Notes: generated by a model from the letters alone, not told the origin. DNA of 64,000 nt from CADEFQ01 sp050249415 (GCA_050249415.1 JBFWQO010000010.1:130014-194013), one strand, 5' to 3'. Shown: positions 52,299-60,131, numbered from the stretch's first letter. Translations and numbers: made by a program.

Positions 52299-53446
52299 GC
52301 AGCGATCCCCAGTTCACGCGCGGCCTCGTGAAACGTCGCCGACTTGCGGATACCGAGCATTCGGAACGCTTCCGTAAACGAAGCCTGACCTTCAAGGGCG
52401 CTCGATACGATGGCGCGCGCGAAACGCTTGCTCACCCGCGCACCGAGAGTCCGGTAGAAGTCTCCGCCGCCGGACTCCCGGCGTTCCAATTGGCGAAGCC
52501 GCTGCTGTTCGTCGCGGTAGTGCCGCCACAAAGCGTTCTGGTCAACGAGGCCGGCATCGAACAGGCGGCGTAGTGCGACCAGCGTACTGACCTTGAACTC
52601 ACGGGCCAGCCGTTGAATTGCCTCCGGCACCGGTTCATTCGCCCAATATTGGGCACGAAATGCCTCCATCGGCACCAGCAGTTCGGCCGCCACCTGATTG
52701 CACCAGCGCTCAGTGCCCTGTTCAGGAATTTGGCCAACCTGCACGTCCGAAACGCCGGAAGCTCCCAGCCATAGGTGCGCCAACTCGTGGGCAAGCGTAA
52801 ACATCTGCGCTGCCTTGCTGTCAGCGCCGTTCAGAAATACGACCGGCGCGAGATTGTCCGCCAAGGCAAAACCCCGGAACTCCCCGACATCCAGCTTGCG
52901 GTGACTGTTGCTGCCAACGATGGAACTGGCCATCACCAGAACCCCAATGTCCTCGGCCTTCGCGATCAGTTGGCGGAGCGCGTCGCCCCATGTGGCGAGC
53001 GCCTGGCGCTCCCCGGCCGAAAGAGCCAACCTCTCGCGCATCCGTGCGGCGACCTGAACCGGTGCCTCATCCGCATGGGCGCTACTCACGAACGTGACGC
53101 TTGGCAAGCCATGCAGGCGGGCGTACTCCCGATACCAGTCCTGCCGCTGCTGGCACAGGTAGAGCACGTCCAGCAGTTCGGTACTCGGTACCGCCAGGGT
53201 TTCGTCGCGCACGGTGCGGAAATCCGGCACCGGCAGGTCAAGTGCGGGCGGTTGGGGCAGAAAGAAGTAACCGACTGCGGTATGTGTGAGTCGAGCGAAA
53301 TCCTCCAACTGCCGGAGGGTCGGTTGAGCCTCACCAGTGAGCCAGGAAGCCCATTTACTGAACTTCTGGCTCACCCTCTCGTCACTGAGGCGCGCACGCG
53401 CCGCCGCCCAGCGCAGGACTGGCACCGACGCGGCAATGTTGTTCAT
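52295..53446 (-). CDS. HTH and ImmA/IrrE-type metallopeptidase, putative antitoxin
   Basis: The 383-residue protein starts with a DNA-binding HTH (SVPVLRWAAARARLSDERVS QKFSKWASWLTGEAQPTLRQ LEDFARLT). The ImmA/IrrE peptidase domain follows, with the zinc motif HELAHLW (TLAHELAHLWLGASGVSD), WCNQVAAELLVP and the C-terminal LVALRRLFDAGLVD. The ATG at 53446 is chosen because the HTH begins at once. It is the upstream partner of the PIN-domain gene. A 23-bp palindrome in its divergent promoter region may be its operator. Confidence 0.85.
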   Translation of the reverse strand: MNNIAASVPVLRWAAARARLSDERVSQKFSKWASWLTGEAQPTLRQLEDFARLTHTAVGYFFLPQPPALDLPVPDFRTVRDETLAVPSTELLDVLYLCQQRQDWYREYARLHGLPSVTFVSSAHADEAPVQVAARMRERLALSAGERQALATWGDALRQLIAKAEDIGVLVMASSIVGSNSHRKLDVGEFRGFALADNLAPVVFLNGADSKAAQMFTLAHELAHLWLGASGVSDVQVGQIPEQGTERWCNQVAAELLVPMEAFRAQYWANEPVPEAIQRLAREFKVSTLVALRRLFDAGLVDQNALWRHYRDEQQRLRQLERRESGGGDFYRTLGARVSKRFARAIVSSALEGQASFTEAFRMLGIRKSATFHEAARELGIAA

Positions 53447-53550
53447 ATCCCGTGCTCCTGCGCCCATATTCCCTCCAGGCGGGAATTGTTACCGGAAGGG
53501 CAGCTTGATCCAACCCCTGCGAGGGGGTTCCAAACTGTGCGATTCTGGTA

Positions 53551-53573
53551 CATCATTTTACAGTAAAGTGATG
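53551..53573. promoter_or_regulatory. 23-bp near-perfect palindrome between divergent genes
   Basis: Arms CATCATTTTAC and GTAAAGTGATG flank one central A and differ from perfect symmetry at one pair. The site lies 20 bases before the RHH regulator ATG and about 105 bases before the HTH-ImmA start, so either product could bind it. A second hairpin (AACCCC, GGGGTT) lies at 53512-53529. Confidence 0.55.
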
Positions 53574-53593
53574 CACTGAATTCAGGGGATGGA

Positions 53594-53797
53594 ATGGCGA
53601 CGAGGAAGCGGAAGGTGGGGAGACCAGCAAGCGGCAAACCGCGCGCTGTGCGCGCTTCGGTCAGTCTCCCGCCGGAGGTCTACTCGACGCTCGCAGCCCT
53701 CGCCAACCAAAGAAAAGTCTCAACGTCGTGGATTATTCGCGACGCCGCTGAAAAGTACGTCGAGGAGCAGTGGCCTCTCTTTGGGAAGCACCAATGA
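53594..53797 (+). CDS. Ribbon-helix-helix DNA-binding protein
   Basis: A 67-residue protein with a basic start (MATRKRKVGRPASGKP) and the RHH pattern: strand VRASVSLPPEVYSTLAALAN, then QRKVSTSWIIRDAAEKYVEE. GGGGATGGA precedes the ATG. Its stop overlaps the methyltransferase start as ATGA, so it is probably the regulator of that gene. Confidence 0.75.
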   Translation: MATRKRKVGRPASGKPRAVRASVSLPPEVYSTLAALANQRKVSTSWIIRDAAEKYVEEQWPLFGKHQ

Positions 53798-54621
53798 GCG
53801 CGCGGGAGTTCGTCTCCGGTTTTTCTGAAGATTCACTTGCCTCTTTGGTCGAAGCGGCGCGCGACGCCGAGCCGGTGTCCGGCTTCACACATAACTTCTA
53901 CCGCTATCCGGCGCGCTTCTCGCCGAAGTTTGTGCGCGCGGCAATTTCAGCGCTGTCGGAACCAGGTGACTTAATCCTCGATCCGTTCATGGGCGGTGGA
54001 ACTACGCTAGTCGAGGCCCTCGCGCTCGGGCGTCAAGCCATCGGCGCGGACATTAGCTCGCTGGCGGCGTTCCTCTCCCAGGTCAAGACCACGCTCTACA
54101 GCGAAGACGATCTCGTTGCGTTGGAGCGTTGGGCCGCCCGGGCACCCTCTCAAATTCACATGCACAAGGAAGGGTCTACTGATAAGAAATATGCGGAGGA
54201 CGGCTATTACCGGCACATGGACAGCCGCTCAACTTGGCGGCTGCGCAAGGCGATTGAGCAGTCCTTGAAGTCTGCGAAGCGACTCGATTCACCAAAGCTC
54301 GAACGCTTCGCCAGATGCGCGATCTTACGCACCGGCCAATGGGCATTAGACGGGCGAAAGCGACTTCCATCCGTCAGCGGCTTCCGTAAGACGCTCGAAG
54401 AAAATGCGCTCGATATGATCGAAGGCGCGCGGGAATTGCGGAATGCTGCCACCGCCGTGCGCGCGGGGAAAAATCCATTCGTTCACTGCCTCAACCGATC
54501 AACCATAGGACTTGAACAAGAACCACTGTTGACAAAGCTTCAAAAACCAAGGCTTGTTGTCACATCACCGCCGTATCCCGGTACTCGTCGTTGTCGAAGT
54601 CCTCCGGCTCCACGAATTTGA
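53794..54621 (+). pseudogene. DNA methyltransferase, 3'-truncated
   Basis: The 275-residue reading frame has SAM motif I (LILDPFMGGGTTLVEALALG), the N-terminal FYRYPARFSPKFVRAAI, and catalytic motif TSPPYPG near residue 263. This pattern is of N4-cytosine or N6-adenine methyltransferases. Directly after PYPG the sequence becomes the antisense of the convergent gene, and the frame ends 13 codons later. All motifs after IV are missing, so it is not expected to be active. The break marks a deletion. Confidence 0.8.
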
Positions 54622-55516
54622 GTTCGACATCCTCGCCCGAGATCTGCGATGTGCGCGTGACCTGGAGTTCCTTGATCGGAGGATCGAATGTGACCACCAT
54701 CGTTTCAAGGAGTTTCCATGCTGTATCCGGCGTCGAGGAGATCGTGACGCGGCGCGCCTCATTGGGCTTCAAGCGAACCGTAGCAACATCGGGACGTAAG
54801 TTAAGAACTGGTTCCGTGGACGGCGTGCCTAGATCGCTTCCCCCAGGCACTACGACATTTTCGGTTTGCGAGAGCACACCAGGCTCGCCTTCCTGGCGGC
54901 TCTCAGCGCCGCTTTGGACGTGACCGTGATCTGTATGTGCGGCAGCATCGTGGTGCGCTTCGATCAGCTGATCCAGAGCCGCCTTCACAGCCTCGTCGCC
55001 TGCCTGCAAGCTCGAAATCTCGTCTTCCGCTTCTTCTTCGAGACGGCGGAGGTCGGGATCACCTTTGAGGGTTGCAACAACCCGCGATTCGACAGCCGAG
55101 TAGACAGTACCTTCATAGAACTGGTGCCGTGACCCCTGCATCAGCTCCGCAACAGCTTCCGGCTTTAGGCCATCGCAATCCACGATCACCAGCATCCGAT
55201 TGCGCAAGTATTTGAGGTCGAGATCGCGCACCACGAACTGATTGTCCCACGCATGCTGGCGCTGTCCATTTATCAGGAAAACACAGCACTGCCGCCCGCG
55301 CTTGGGTTCTTCGAGGAAAGTAGCAAAAGGCCGCTTGTCCGTATCCGGTAAGACCTCATCCGGCGCGGCGTCCGCCGGTGCGTCTTCGGCGTCTCCCGCT
55401 GCGGACGCGGCTGCGGCATGTTTCGCCAGGACAACCACACGGATCGTAATCGTGCCGTGCCCCTCGTTGAGCGCAGTGTCAAGCACCTTGTCCAACTGTG
55501 CGACGACCGTACTCAT
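54560..55516 (-). CDS. Second subunit of GHKL ATPase system, C-terminus probably lost
   Basis: A 318-residue protein. Residues about 75-170 (CCVFLINGQRQHAWDNQFVV, RNRMLVIVDCDGLKPEAVAE LMQGSRHQFYEGTV) resemble the transducer-like part that follows the ATPase domain in GHKL proteins of defence loci. A Gly/Ser/Asp-rich linker follows, then a beta-rich stretch (TVRLKPNEARRVTISSTPD). Its ATG overlaps the stop of the ATPase gene as ATGA. It ends inside the broken methyltransferase gene, so the true C-terminus is probably deleted. The family call is tentative. Confidence 0.55.
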   Translation of the reverse strand: MSTVVAQLDKVLDTALNEGHGTITIRVVVLAKHAAAASAAGDAEDAPADAAPDEVLPDTDKRPFATFLEEPKRGRQCCVFLINGQRQHAWDNQFVVRDLDLKYLRNRMLVIVDCDGLKPEAVAELMQGSRHQFYEGTVYSAVESRVVATLKGDPDLRRLEEEAEDEISSLQAGDEAVKAALDQLIEAHHDAAAHTDHGHVQSGAESRQEGEPGVLSQTENVVVPGGSDLGTPSTEPVLNLRPDVATVRLKPNEARRVTISSTPDTAWKLLETMVVTFDPPIKELQVTRTSQISGEDVELKFVEPEDFDNDEYRDTAVM

Positions 55517-56610
55517 GCCGCACCTGTCTTGCTCACACCGACCGGCTGCGCGGGGAACACTTTGTCGAGAGCGGGACCTGGTTTGCTTAGGTTCGAGAGG
55601 CGATAGCCGTTTCCGTAAACCGTAGCAACCGTTCCGCCAACATCGAGATCGAACGGGAGTACTGGGTTGTAGAGAACGTGGTTGAGCGCTGTGTACAACT
55701 GGCGCGTAATCGCCGAGCCACCGCGTCCGAAATCGTAGCCGATGTGAACGAAGCGCGTGCCCTGCGGAATCTGCGCTGCATCTGCGTCAGCTTGTGAGAC
55801 GAAAGGAACATGGCCTTCTGGACTGCACGCAAGATAGGCGAAGTAGTCATCGCGCCGCCCCTTGGGGAATACGTGCTTAATGACTGTCCATCCTGCGCCG
55901 TCGGTTTCGCCGTTCAACAAGTCAGGCGCGCGGCGCGAAAGCACCCATGAGTATTTGCTCACCGCATATGCGGATGATCCGCCCTGGCCGAAGACGCCGA
56001 TGAGATACCACTTGTCGGCCTTCGTTGTTGAACCGAGTGACAGCAATGTGCGGTGAATCGAAGCGGGCACTTGCCCAATCCCGTCGTCTTCAATGGCAAC
56101 CGTGAACTCCTTACTCTTCTTGTCGAACAGGAGGCGAACGCGCAACTTGCGCGCCAACTCGCGGGCTGCGGCCTGCGTTGCCTTGGACTCGTTTGCCTTG
56201 GGAAGTTTCGGCAACTGATCCAGCGGCGGTATTCCGAAGTACCGAGTTACAGCGTCGCGCGGGCTGACAGGTGCGACAGCCGTAGGGTCGGCGAGCAGTT
56301 CCCTTTGGCGCATCATTTCGATCAGGGCTTCCATCCCGTTGACGGTGCGTTCAGCAATAGGGTTGACGGGAATGTTGGCAAGGGCGATTCGCCCCTTGTT
56401 GCCCCTATCGCGTCCGACAGGTATCCAGTGAAACCTCCCTGCCTGCCACCCCTGCTCGGGATTCGCGTCGTCAAAGACGTAGTCATGTTCGCTGGTGATC
56501 GGCAGCTCGGCGAGCAGCGCCTCTATGTCCACGCTCGTTGTCGCTCTGATTGCGCGCGAGATAAAGTCCTTTGCAGAGACGTGATCGCTAAGAAGGGTCG
56601 GTGTAACCAT
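55513..56610 (-). CDS. GHKL-type ATPase (MutL/MORC/Hsp90-like ATP-binding)
   Basis: The 365-residue protein has an N-box (AERTVNGMEALIE, E87 to N91), the G1 box AIEDDGIGQ (D175-G179) and the G2 loop GVFGQGGSSAYAVSK (205-219), with about 80 residues inserted between N-box and G1. These are the ATP-binding motifs of the GHKL superfamily. Bacterial members of this kind occur in restriction-like operons with methyltransferases. A DNA methyltransferase remnant lies next door. A defence role is inference. It is probably transcribed from the AT-rich promoter at 57185-57251. Confidence 0.75.
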   Translation of the reverse strand: MVTPTLLSDHVSAKDFISRAIRATTSVDIEALLAELPITSEHDYVFDDANPEQGWQAGRFHWIPVGRDRGNKGRIALANIPVNPIAERTVNGMEALIEMMRQRELLADPTAVAPVSPRDAVTRYFGIPPLDQLPKLPKANESKATQAAARELARKLRVRLLFDKKSKEFTVAIEDDGIGQVPASIHRTLLSLGSTTKADKWYLIGVFGQGGSSAYAVSKYSWVLSRRAPDLLNGETDGAGWTVIKHVFPKGRRDDYFAYLACSPEGHVPFVSQADADAAQIPQGTRFVHIGYDFGRGGSAITRQLYTALNHVLYNPVLPFDLDVGGTVATVYGNGYRLSNLSKPGPALDKVFPAQPVGVSKTGAA

Positions 56611-56620
56611 TGTCGTTCGC

Positions 56621-57184
56621 CTATTCTTCTAGGAGTTTCGCCCAGGCCGATTCCACAGCCTGTTGCAACTGGTTTGCATTGGGAATCGAATACCCTTGGC
56701 GTCCGTGCTGGTCCAGGAGACCAGCGCCGCGCCACCAGGCAATGACGAGATACACTTGATAGTCTGGAATCTCACTTCCATCCTTTGGGTCGGTCAGAGG
56801 CAAGAGCGCGTTGACCTGAAAGATGCGGCCATCCTTCCCCGCGTCCGCAACCGCCCGCGCCAAAGCTAGCGCCGCTTGGCGCGGTGCTTTGTGTTCGTAT
56901 TCACTTTTCTCGCGCTTAGACCAGCCGACCTTGACGAGTTGATCGCCGCGCCTCAGAAATCGCGGGTAGACCGGACGGGCTGCCACTTTTTTGGTGGCAA
57001 CTGCCGATGATCTATTTTCCGGCGCGACCACAGGCGCGGCACCCGACATCGACGCGATCTGCTTGGCCCACGACGTGATCCGTAGGACGGCATCGTAGTC
57101 CCCGCCATCTGCGGCCGACGCTACAAGTGCGCGCAAGTCGGCTTCGCACTTAGCCAGGACCTTGATTGCCTTTGTCAGAGTCAT
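56621..57184 (-). CDS. Hypothetical protein, first gene of GHKL operon
   Basis: A 187-residue protein. Its N-terminal 50 residues are helical. The C-terminal part (YPRFLRRGDQLVKVGWSKRE KSEYEHKAPRQ, DYQVYLVIAWWRGAGLLDQH GRQGYSI) has the look of a winged-helix domain. I do not recognise a named family. It starts the minus-strand operon with the ATPase, 10 bases before it, and probably works with it. Confidence 0.6.
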   Translation of the reverse strand: MTLTKAIKVLAKCEADLRALVASAADGGDYDAVLRITSWAKQIASMSGAAPVVAPENRSSAVATKKVAARPVYPRFLRRGDQLVKVGWSKREKSEYEHKAPRQAALALARAVADAGKDGRIFQVNALLPLTDPKDGSEIPDYQVYLVIAWWRGAGLLDQHGRQGYSIPNANQLQQAVESAWAKLLEE

Positions 57185-57202
57185 GGGATTTATAATATAG
57201 TG

Positions 57203-57228
57203 AAAATATAGAGATTCAACTATATTTT
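57203..57228. promoter_or_regulatory. AT-rich inverted repeat at GHKL operon promoter
   Basis: AAAATATAG and CTATATTTT are perfect 9-bp arms around 8 bases, inside a 50-bp stretch of almost pure A/T directly upstream of the ATG at 57184. It is the most AT-rich stretch I noticed and probably holds both the promoter and an operator. Confidence 0.55.
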
Positions 57229-57251
57229 TACATATATCGTAAGGAAGTCCG

Positions 57252-58241
57252 TTACAGAGTCATAGCCTCCTGCTGCCGTGCCCGTACCTGCGCCAGTAGT
57301 CCACGCGCAATCCACTCCCGCTTCGTCAGCGGCTGGGCCAAATTTCCAGCGAACTGGACGACATCAGCCGCCAGCCGGGGAGCACCCTGCTGCGTCAGCT
57401 TGTCCGCTGCAGCCTGCCACCCGCGCTGAACGGCGGCCCGTGTTTCCAGCAGCGTCCGTTTGCCGGGCTCCGGCTGGACGCCGCCGCTGGCGAGTTCCCT
57501 GGCCACGGATTCCGCCTGCGCCCGCATGTAGGTGGAATCTCCCCGCCGGCTCACCCGGTAGACGCCATCCTTTGGGGCATTCCGGCTCTCGCCCCGCACC
57601 GCGCGCTCGGTGGCGTTCGCTGCCACCCCTTGCACGCGCAGGTGCCGCGCGAACTGTGCGCGCCAGTAGCGCAGGGTGGCCTTCTTGATGTTGAGCCGCC
57701 TCCCTTCCTCGCTGAGTGCCCGGACGACCAGATGCACATGCGGGTGCGGCTCGTCAGTATGCAGCACCATTGCGTAACGGTGCTGGCCGTAGAACTCCTC
57801 CCGCGCGAAGTTGCGCACGGCCAAGAGCACCTTCTGCGGTGGCGTACCCGGCGGCATGGAGAACACCAGCTTGTGGACCAGCTTCATGGGCCTGCGACCG
57901 CGCGTGTCGATGCGGTCCACCTGTGGCCGCAGCTCGTCGAGGTCCAGATCCCAATCCTCGACCAGCGCCTTGCCGCCCCACCCGTGCAGCTCGTACCCGC
58001 CATCACCTTCAAGTGCCAGGTCGCCCTGCCTGTCAATGTAGTCGAAATGCCGGGCGACAGACTTCAGATCGCTGCTGCCTTTCGACAGCACCTTCACCAT
58101 CACTTCGGGAGCGCGGCTGACCGTCAGGTGGATGTGCTCGATCTGCGCCGGCGACAGTCGATCCGCCGCACGCGGACCGCCCCGCGCATAGCTGGCGATG
58201 TCGAGCAGCGGTTCTTCTTTGGTCAGGCGAAACGTCCTCAT
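57252..58241 (-). CDS. Relaxase/mobilization nuclease
   Basis: The 329-residue protein has the MobA/VirD2-type histidine motif HTDEPHPHVHLVVRAL and upstream LVFSMPPGTPPQKVLLAVRN FAREEFYGQHRYA. A residue pattern DIASYARGG near the start may include the catalytic tyrosine. It would nick at oriT to start transfer. The ATG at 58241 lies at the edge of a 19-bp palindrome and no ribosome-binding site is evident. No other mobilization gene is visible. Confidence 0.8.
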   Translation of the reverse strand: MRTFRLTKEEPLLDIASYARGGPRAADRLSPAQIEHIHLTVSRAPEVMVKVLSKGSSDLKSVARHFDYIDRQGDLALEGDGGYELHGWGGKALVEDWDLDLDELRPQVDRIDTRGRRPMKLVHKLVFSMPPGTPPQKVLLAVRNFAREEFYGQHRYAMVLHTDEPHPHVHLVVRALSEEGRRLNIKKATLRYWRAQFARHLRVQGVAANATERAVRGESRNAPKDGVYRVSRRGDSTYMRAQAESVARELASGGVQPEPGKRTLLETRAAVQRGWQAAADKLTQQGAPRLAADVVQFAGNLAQPLTKREWIARGLLAQVRARQQEAMTL

Positions 58242-58360
58242 GGGCCACAATGTGGCCCAATGGCATGCGCGTGGCTATCCTGCGATTCATGGGAAATTAC
58301 GCCGAATCCTCGACGTATAATTTCTCCCATGTCTACCTCCCAAACCTCTACGTGAGGTTT
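58241..58360. promoter_or_regulatory. Inverted repeats upstream of relaxase: candidate oriT/operators
   Basis: Three inverted repeats lie in the 183-bp gap between the divergent relaxase and AlpA genes. TGGGCCACA and TGTGGCCCA flank one base (58241-58259). An imperfect pair occupies 58288-58299 and 58318-58331. AAACCTC and GAGGTTT flank 5 bases (58342-58360). Such repeats next to a relaxase gene are typical of oriT regions, and the first may be an operator because it touches the start codon. Confidence 0.45.
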
Positions 58361-58424
58361 CAGGAGCAATCACCCACCAAACTCCCAGCTGTCTTTCCGG
58401 CCGCACTGGTGGACCATTGCGTCC

Positions 58425-58709
58425 ATGCCAACCATCGAGAACACGGACCAGCCAGGCACCCTGCCGACGCCCGCCTTCTACCGCCTGCGAGATGTATTGA
58501 GAATCACGGGGCTGAGCCGCCCGACGCTGTACCGGCGCATTGCAGCCTGCCGATTTCCGCGTCCTGTGCACCTGGGCGGCCGGGCCTGCGGGTGGGCACA
58601 TGCCGCCTTGCAGGACTGGATCAAAGACCCGGATGGTTACTGCGCTCACGGCACTCAGGCCGCTTTCTGGCCAGCTTCCACGCCCTGCCGCCGCAAGCGA
58701 TCCAGGTGA
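58425..58709 (+). CDS. AlpA-family regulator/excisionase
   Basis: A 94-residue protein with the AlpA helix-turn-helix (FYRLRDVLRITGLSRPTLYR RIAACRFPRPVHLGGRACGW AHAALQDWI). AlpA-type proteins regulate integrase and excision in such elements. Its last 18 codons overlap the 3' end of the convergent integrase gene, so the C-terminus may be the less conserved part. Confidence 0.82.
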   Translation: MPTIENTDQPGTLPTPAFYRLRDVLRITGLSRPTLYRRIAACRFPRPVHLGGRACGWAHAALQDWIKDPDGYCAHGTQAAFWPASTPCRRKRSR

Positions 58710-59839
58710 TCAGCCCACGCCTGCATCATGCGGGCACGCGGCTCCAGGTACAGGGCATGGTTGTAGGCGGCGCTGACTTCGTTGCGCTCCTGATGGGCAA
58801 GCTGCAGTTCGATGTGCTCGTGCGGCCAGCCCTGCTCGTGCAGGATGGTGGAGGCCACGCCCCGAAAGCCATGCCCGGTCATCCGTCCCCGGTAACCCAT
58901 GCGGTAGAGCGCAAACAGCAGCGTATTGGTGCTCATCGGTTTGTGGGGATTGATGTCTCCAGGAAAGACCAACTCGCGGTTGAAAGAGATTTCCTTGAGA
59001 CGTTTCAAGATCGCCTGAGACTGCGTGCTCAACGCCACGACATGCGGCGTTTTCATCTTCATGCGTTCTGCCGGAATGTCCCACCGAGAGGCTTTGAAAT
59101 CGAACTCCGGCCAGCGGGCGCCGATCAGTTCGGAAGTGCGCACGAAAGTCAGCGCCATCAGTTGCAGGGCCAACCGTGTGTGCTCGCTGCCCACGTAGCT
59201 GTCGATGGCGTCCAGCAGGTCCGGCAGTTCCTTCGCCGTGACGCGCGGGTGGTTGCGCCGCTTGCGCGGGACCAGGATGTCCGCAGGCCGCACCTCCGCC
59301 ACCGGGTTGCGCGGCGCGAGGTCGTTTGCCACCGCATAGCGCATGATCTGCCCGCAGTTCTGCAACAGCCGCCGCGCAATCTCGAATGCGCCGCGTCTCT
59401 CGATCTTGCGCACGGCATCGCGGAAGTCGGCCGGCGAAAGCTCGGCAATCGGCCGGTGGCCGATCTGCGGAAAGATGTCCGTCTCCAGACGTGTCTTGAC
59501 GGACTGCGCGTACTGCTCGGTGCGCCCGGCCTTCCAGTGGTCATGCCAGGCGCGGGCCACACCCTCGAAATCCTGGCTGGCAGCCTGCTTCGCTGCGGCA
59601 GGGTCCACCCCCTCCGCCAGCAGCCGTCTGGCCTCTTGGTGCCGCTCTCTGGCCCTGACCAGCGGCACGTCGGGGTATACGCCCAAAGCCAGCGTCCGGC
59701 GCTTCCCGTGGAAACTGTAATCGTAGCGCCAGTATCGACCGCCGCCCGGCGTCACCAGCAGGTACAACCCTCGGCCATCGGTCAGCTTCTGCGGACGGTC
59801 GGACGGCTTCGCTCCGCGAACCTGGGTATCGCTCAGCAT
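58655..59839 (-). CDS. Tyrosine integrase (P4-like)
   Basis: The 394-residue recombinase has the N-terminal arm-binding domain (LTDGRGLYLLVTPGGGRYWR YDYSFHGKRRTLALGVYPDV), a SAM-like core-binding domain, and catalytic residues in TFVRTSELIGARW (Arg), GHGFRGVASTI (His, Arg), LAHQERNEVSAAYNHA (His, Tyr). It is intact. The gene points away from the tRNA and starts 164 bases from it, as expected for elements in tRNA 3' ends. A perfect 11-bp inverted repeat begins at its start codon. Confidence 0.93.
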   Translation of the reverse strand: MLSDTQVRGAKPSDRPQKLTDGRGLYLLVTPGGGRYWRYDYSFHGKRRTLALGVYPDVPLVRARERHQEARRLLAEGVDPAAAKQAASQDFEGVARAWHDHWKAGRTEQYAQSVKTRLETDIFPQIGHRPIAELSPADFRDAVRKIERRGAFEIARRLLQNCGQIMRYAVANDLAPRNPVAEVRPADILVPRKRRNHPRVTAKELPDLLDAIDSYVGSEHTRLALQLMALTFVRTSELIGARWPEFDFKASRWDIPAERMKMKTPHVVALSTQSQAILKRLKEISFNRELVFPGDINPHKPMSTNTLLFALYRMGYRGRMTGHGFRGVASTILHEQGWPHEHIELQLAHQERNEVSAAYNHALYLEPRARMMQAWADHLDRLRRQGVEAGQKAA

Positions 59840-59879
59840 TTACGGTATCTCCCACAGTCACCGGCGCCGATACCGTAAA
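59839..59879. promoter_or_regulatory. 11-bp perfect inverted repeat at integrase start
   Basis: TTTACGGTATC and GATACCGTAAA flank 19 bases, the first arm starting at the integrase ATG. The right arm begins the arm-type repeat shared with 51343-51361. It is probably an integrase or AlpA binding site that also controls int expression. The rest of 59840-60003 has no gene. Confidence 0.55.
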
Positions 59880-60003
59880 AAGTACCGCCGCCTCGTTGAG
59901 ACAAGGTGAGAGCTTGGGAGATGCCGAGAACGCCGGAAACCCTGAGTTTCCCGGCATTTACGGCCGAAACCGATACCGCCTGAGCCGGCATGAGATCGAG
60001 GAT

Positions 60004-60080
60004 TGGTGGAAAGGGAGGGACTCGAACCCTCGACCCCGGCATTATGAGTGCCGTGCTCTAACCAGCTGAGCTACCTTTCC
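60004..60080 (-). tRNA. tRNA-Met (CAT)
   Basis: The minus strand folds as a full tRNA: acceptor GGAAAGG/CCTTTCC, D-arm AGCTCAGCTGGTTAGAGC, anticodon arm GGCAC-TCATAAT-GCC with anticodon CAT, T-arm GGTTCGAGTCC, and an encoded CCA. The body resembles elongator tRNA-Met (no initiator features). A CAT anticodon could also be an Ile2 tRNA, but the arm sequences fit Met better. It is the insertion site of the mobile element and stays intact. Confidence 0.93.
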
Positions 60081-60095
60081 ACGAGGGGGCGCGGG

Positions 60096-60124
60096 ATTGT
60101 CCGGGCGAGCCCCCGGGGTGTCAA
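60096..60124 (-). promoter_or_regulatory. Sigma-70 promoter of tRNA-Met
   Basis: On the minus strand a perfect TTGACA (60119-60124) is followed after 17 bases by GACAAT (60096-60101) and then a GC-rich discriminator, typical of stable RNA promoters. The tRNA begins about 16 bases further on. Confidence 0.75.
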
Positions 60125-60131
60125 GGCAGCG

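Larger units (their letters stand above)
51268..60028. mobile_element. Integrative (probably mobilizable) element in tRNA-Met
   Basis: About 8.8 kb bounded by two near-identical copies of the 3' end of tRNA-Met. It carries a tyrosine integrase next to the tRNA, an AlpA-type regulator, a relaxase, a GHKL-ATPase operon, a broken DNA methyltransferase and a PIN/ImmA pair. Several genes are less GC-rich than the flagellar locus, with AT-rich promoters. No conjugation (type IV secretion) genes are present, so transfer would need a helper. Boundaries are inferred from the att repeats. Confidence 0.8.
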
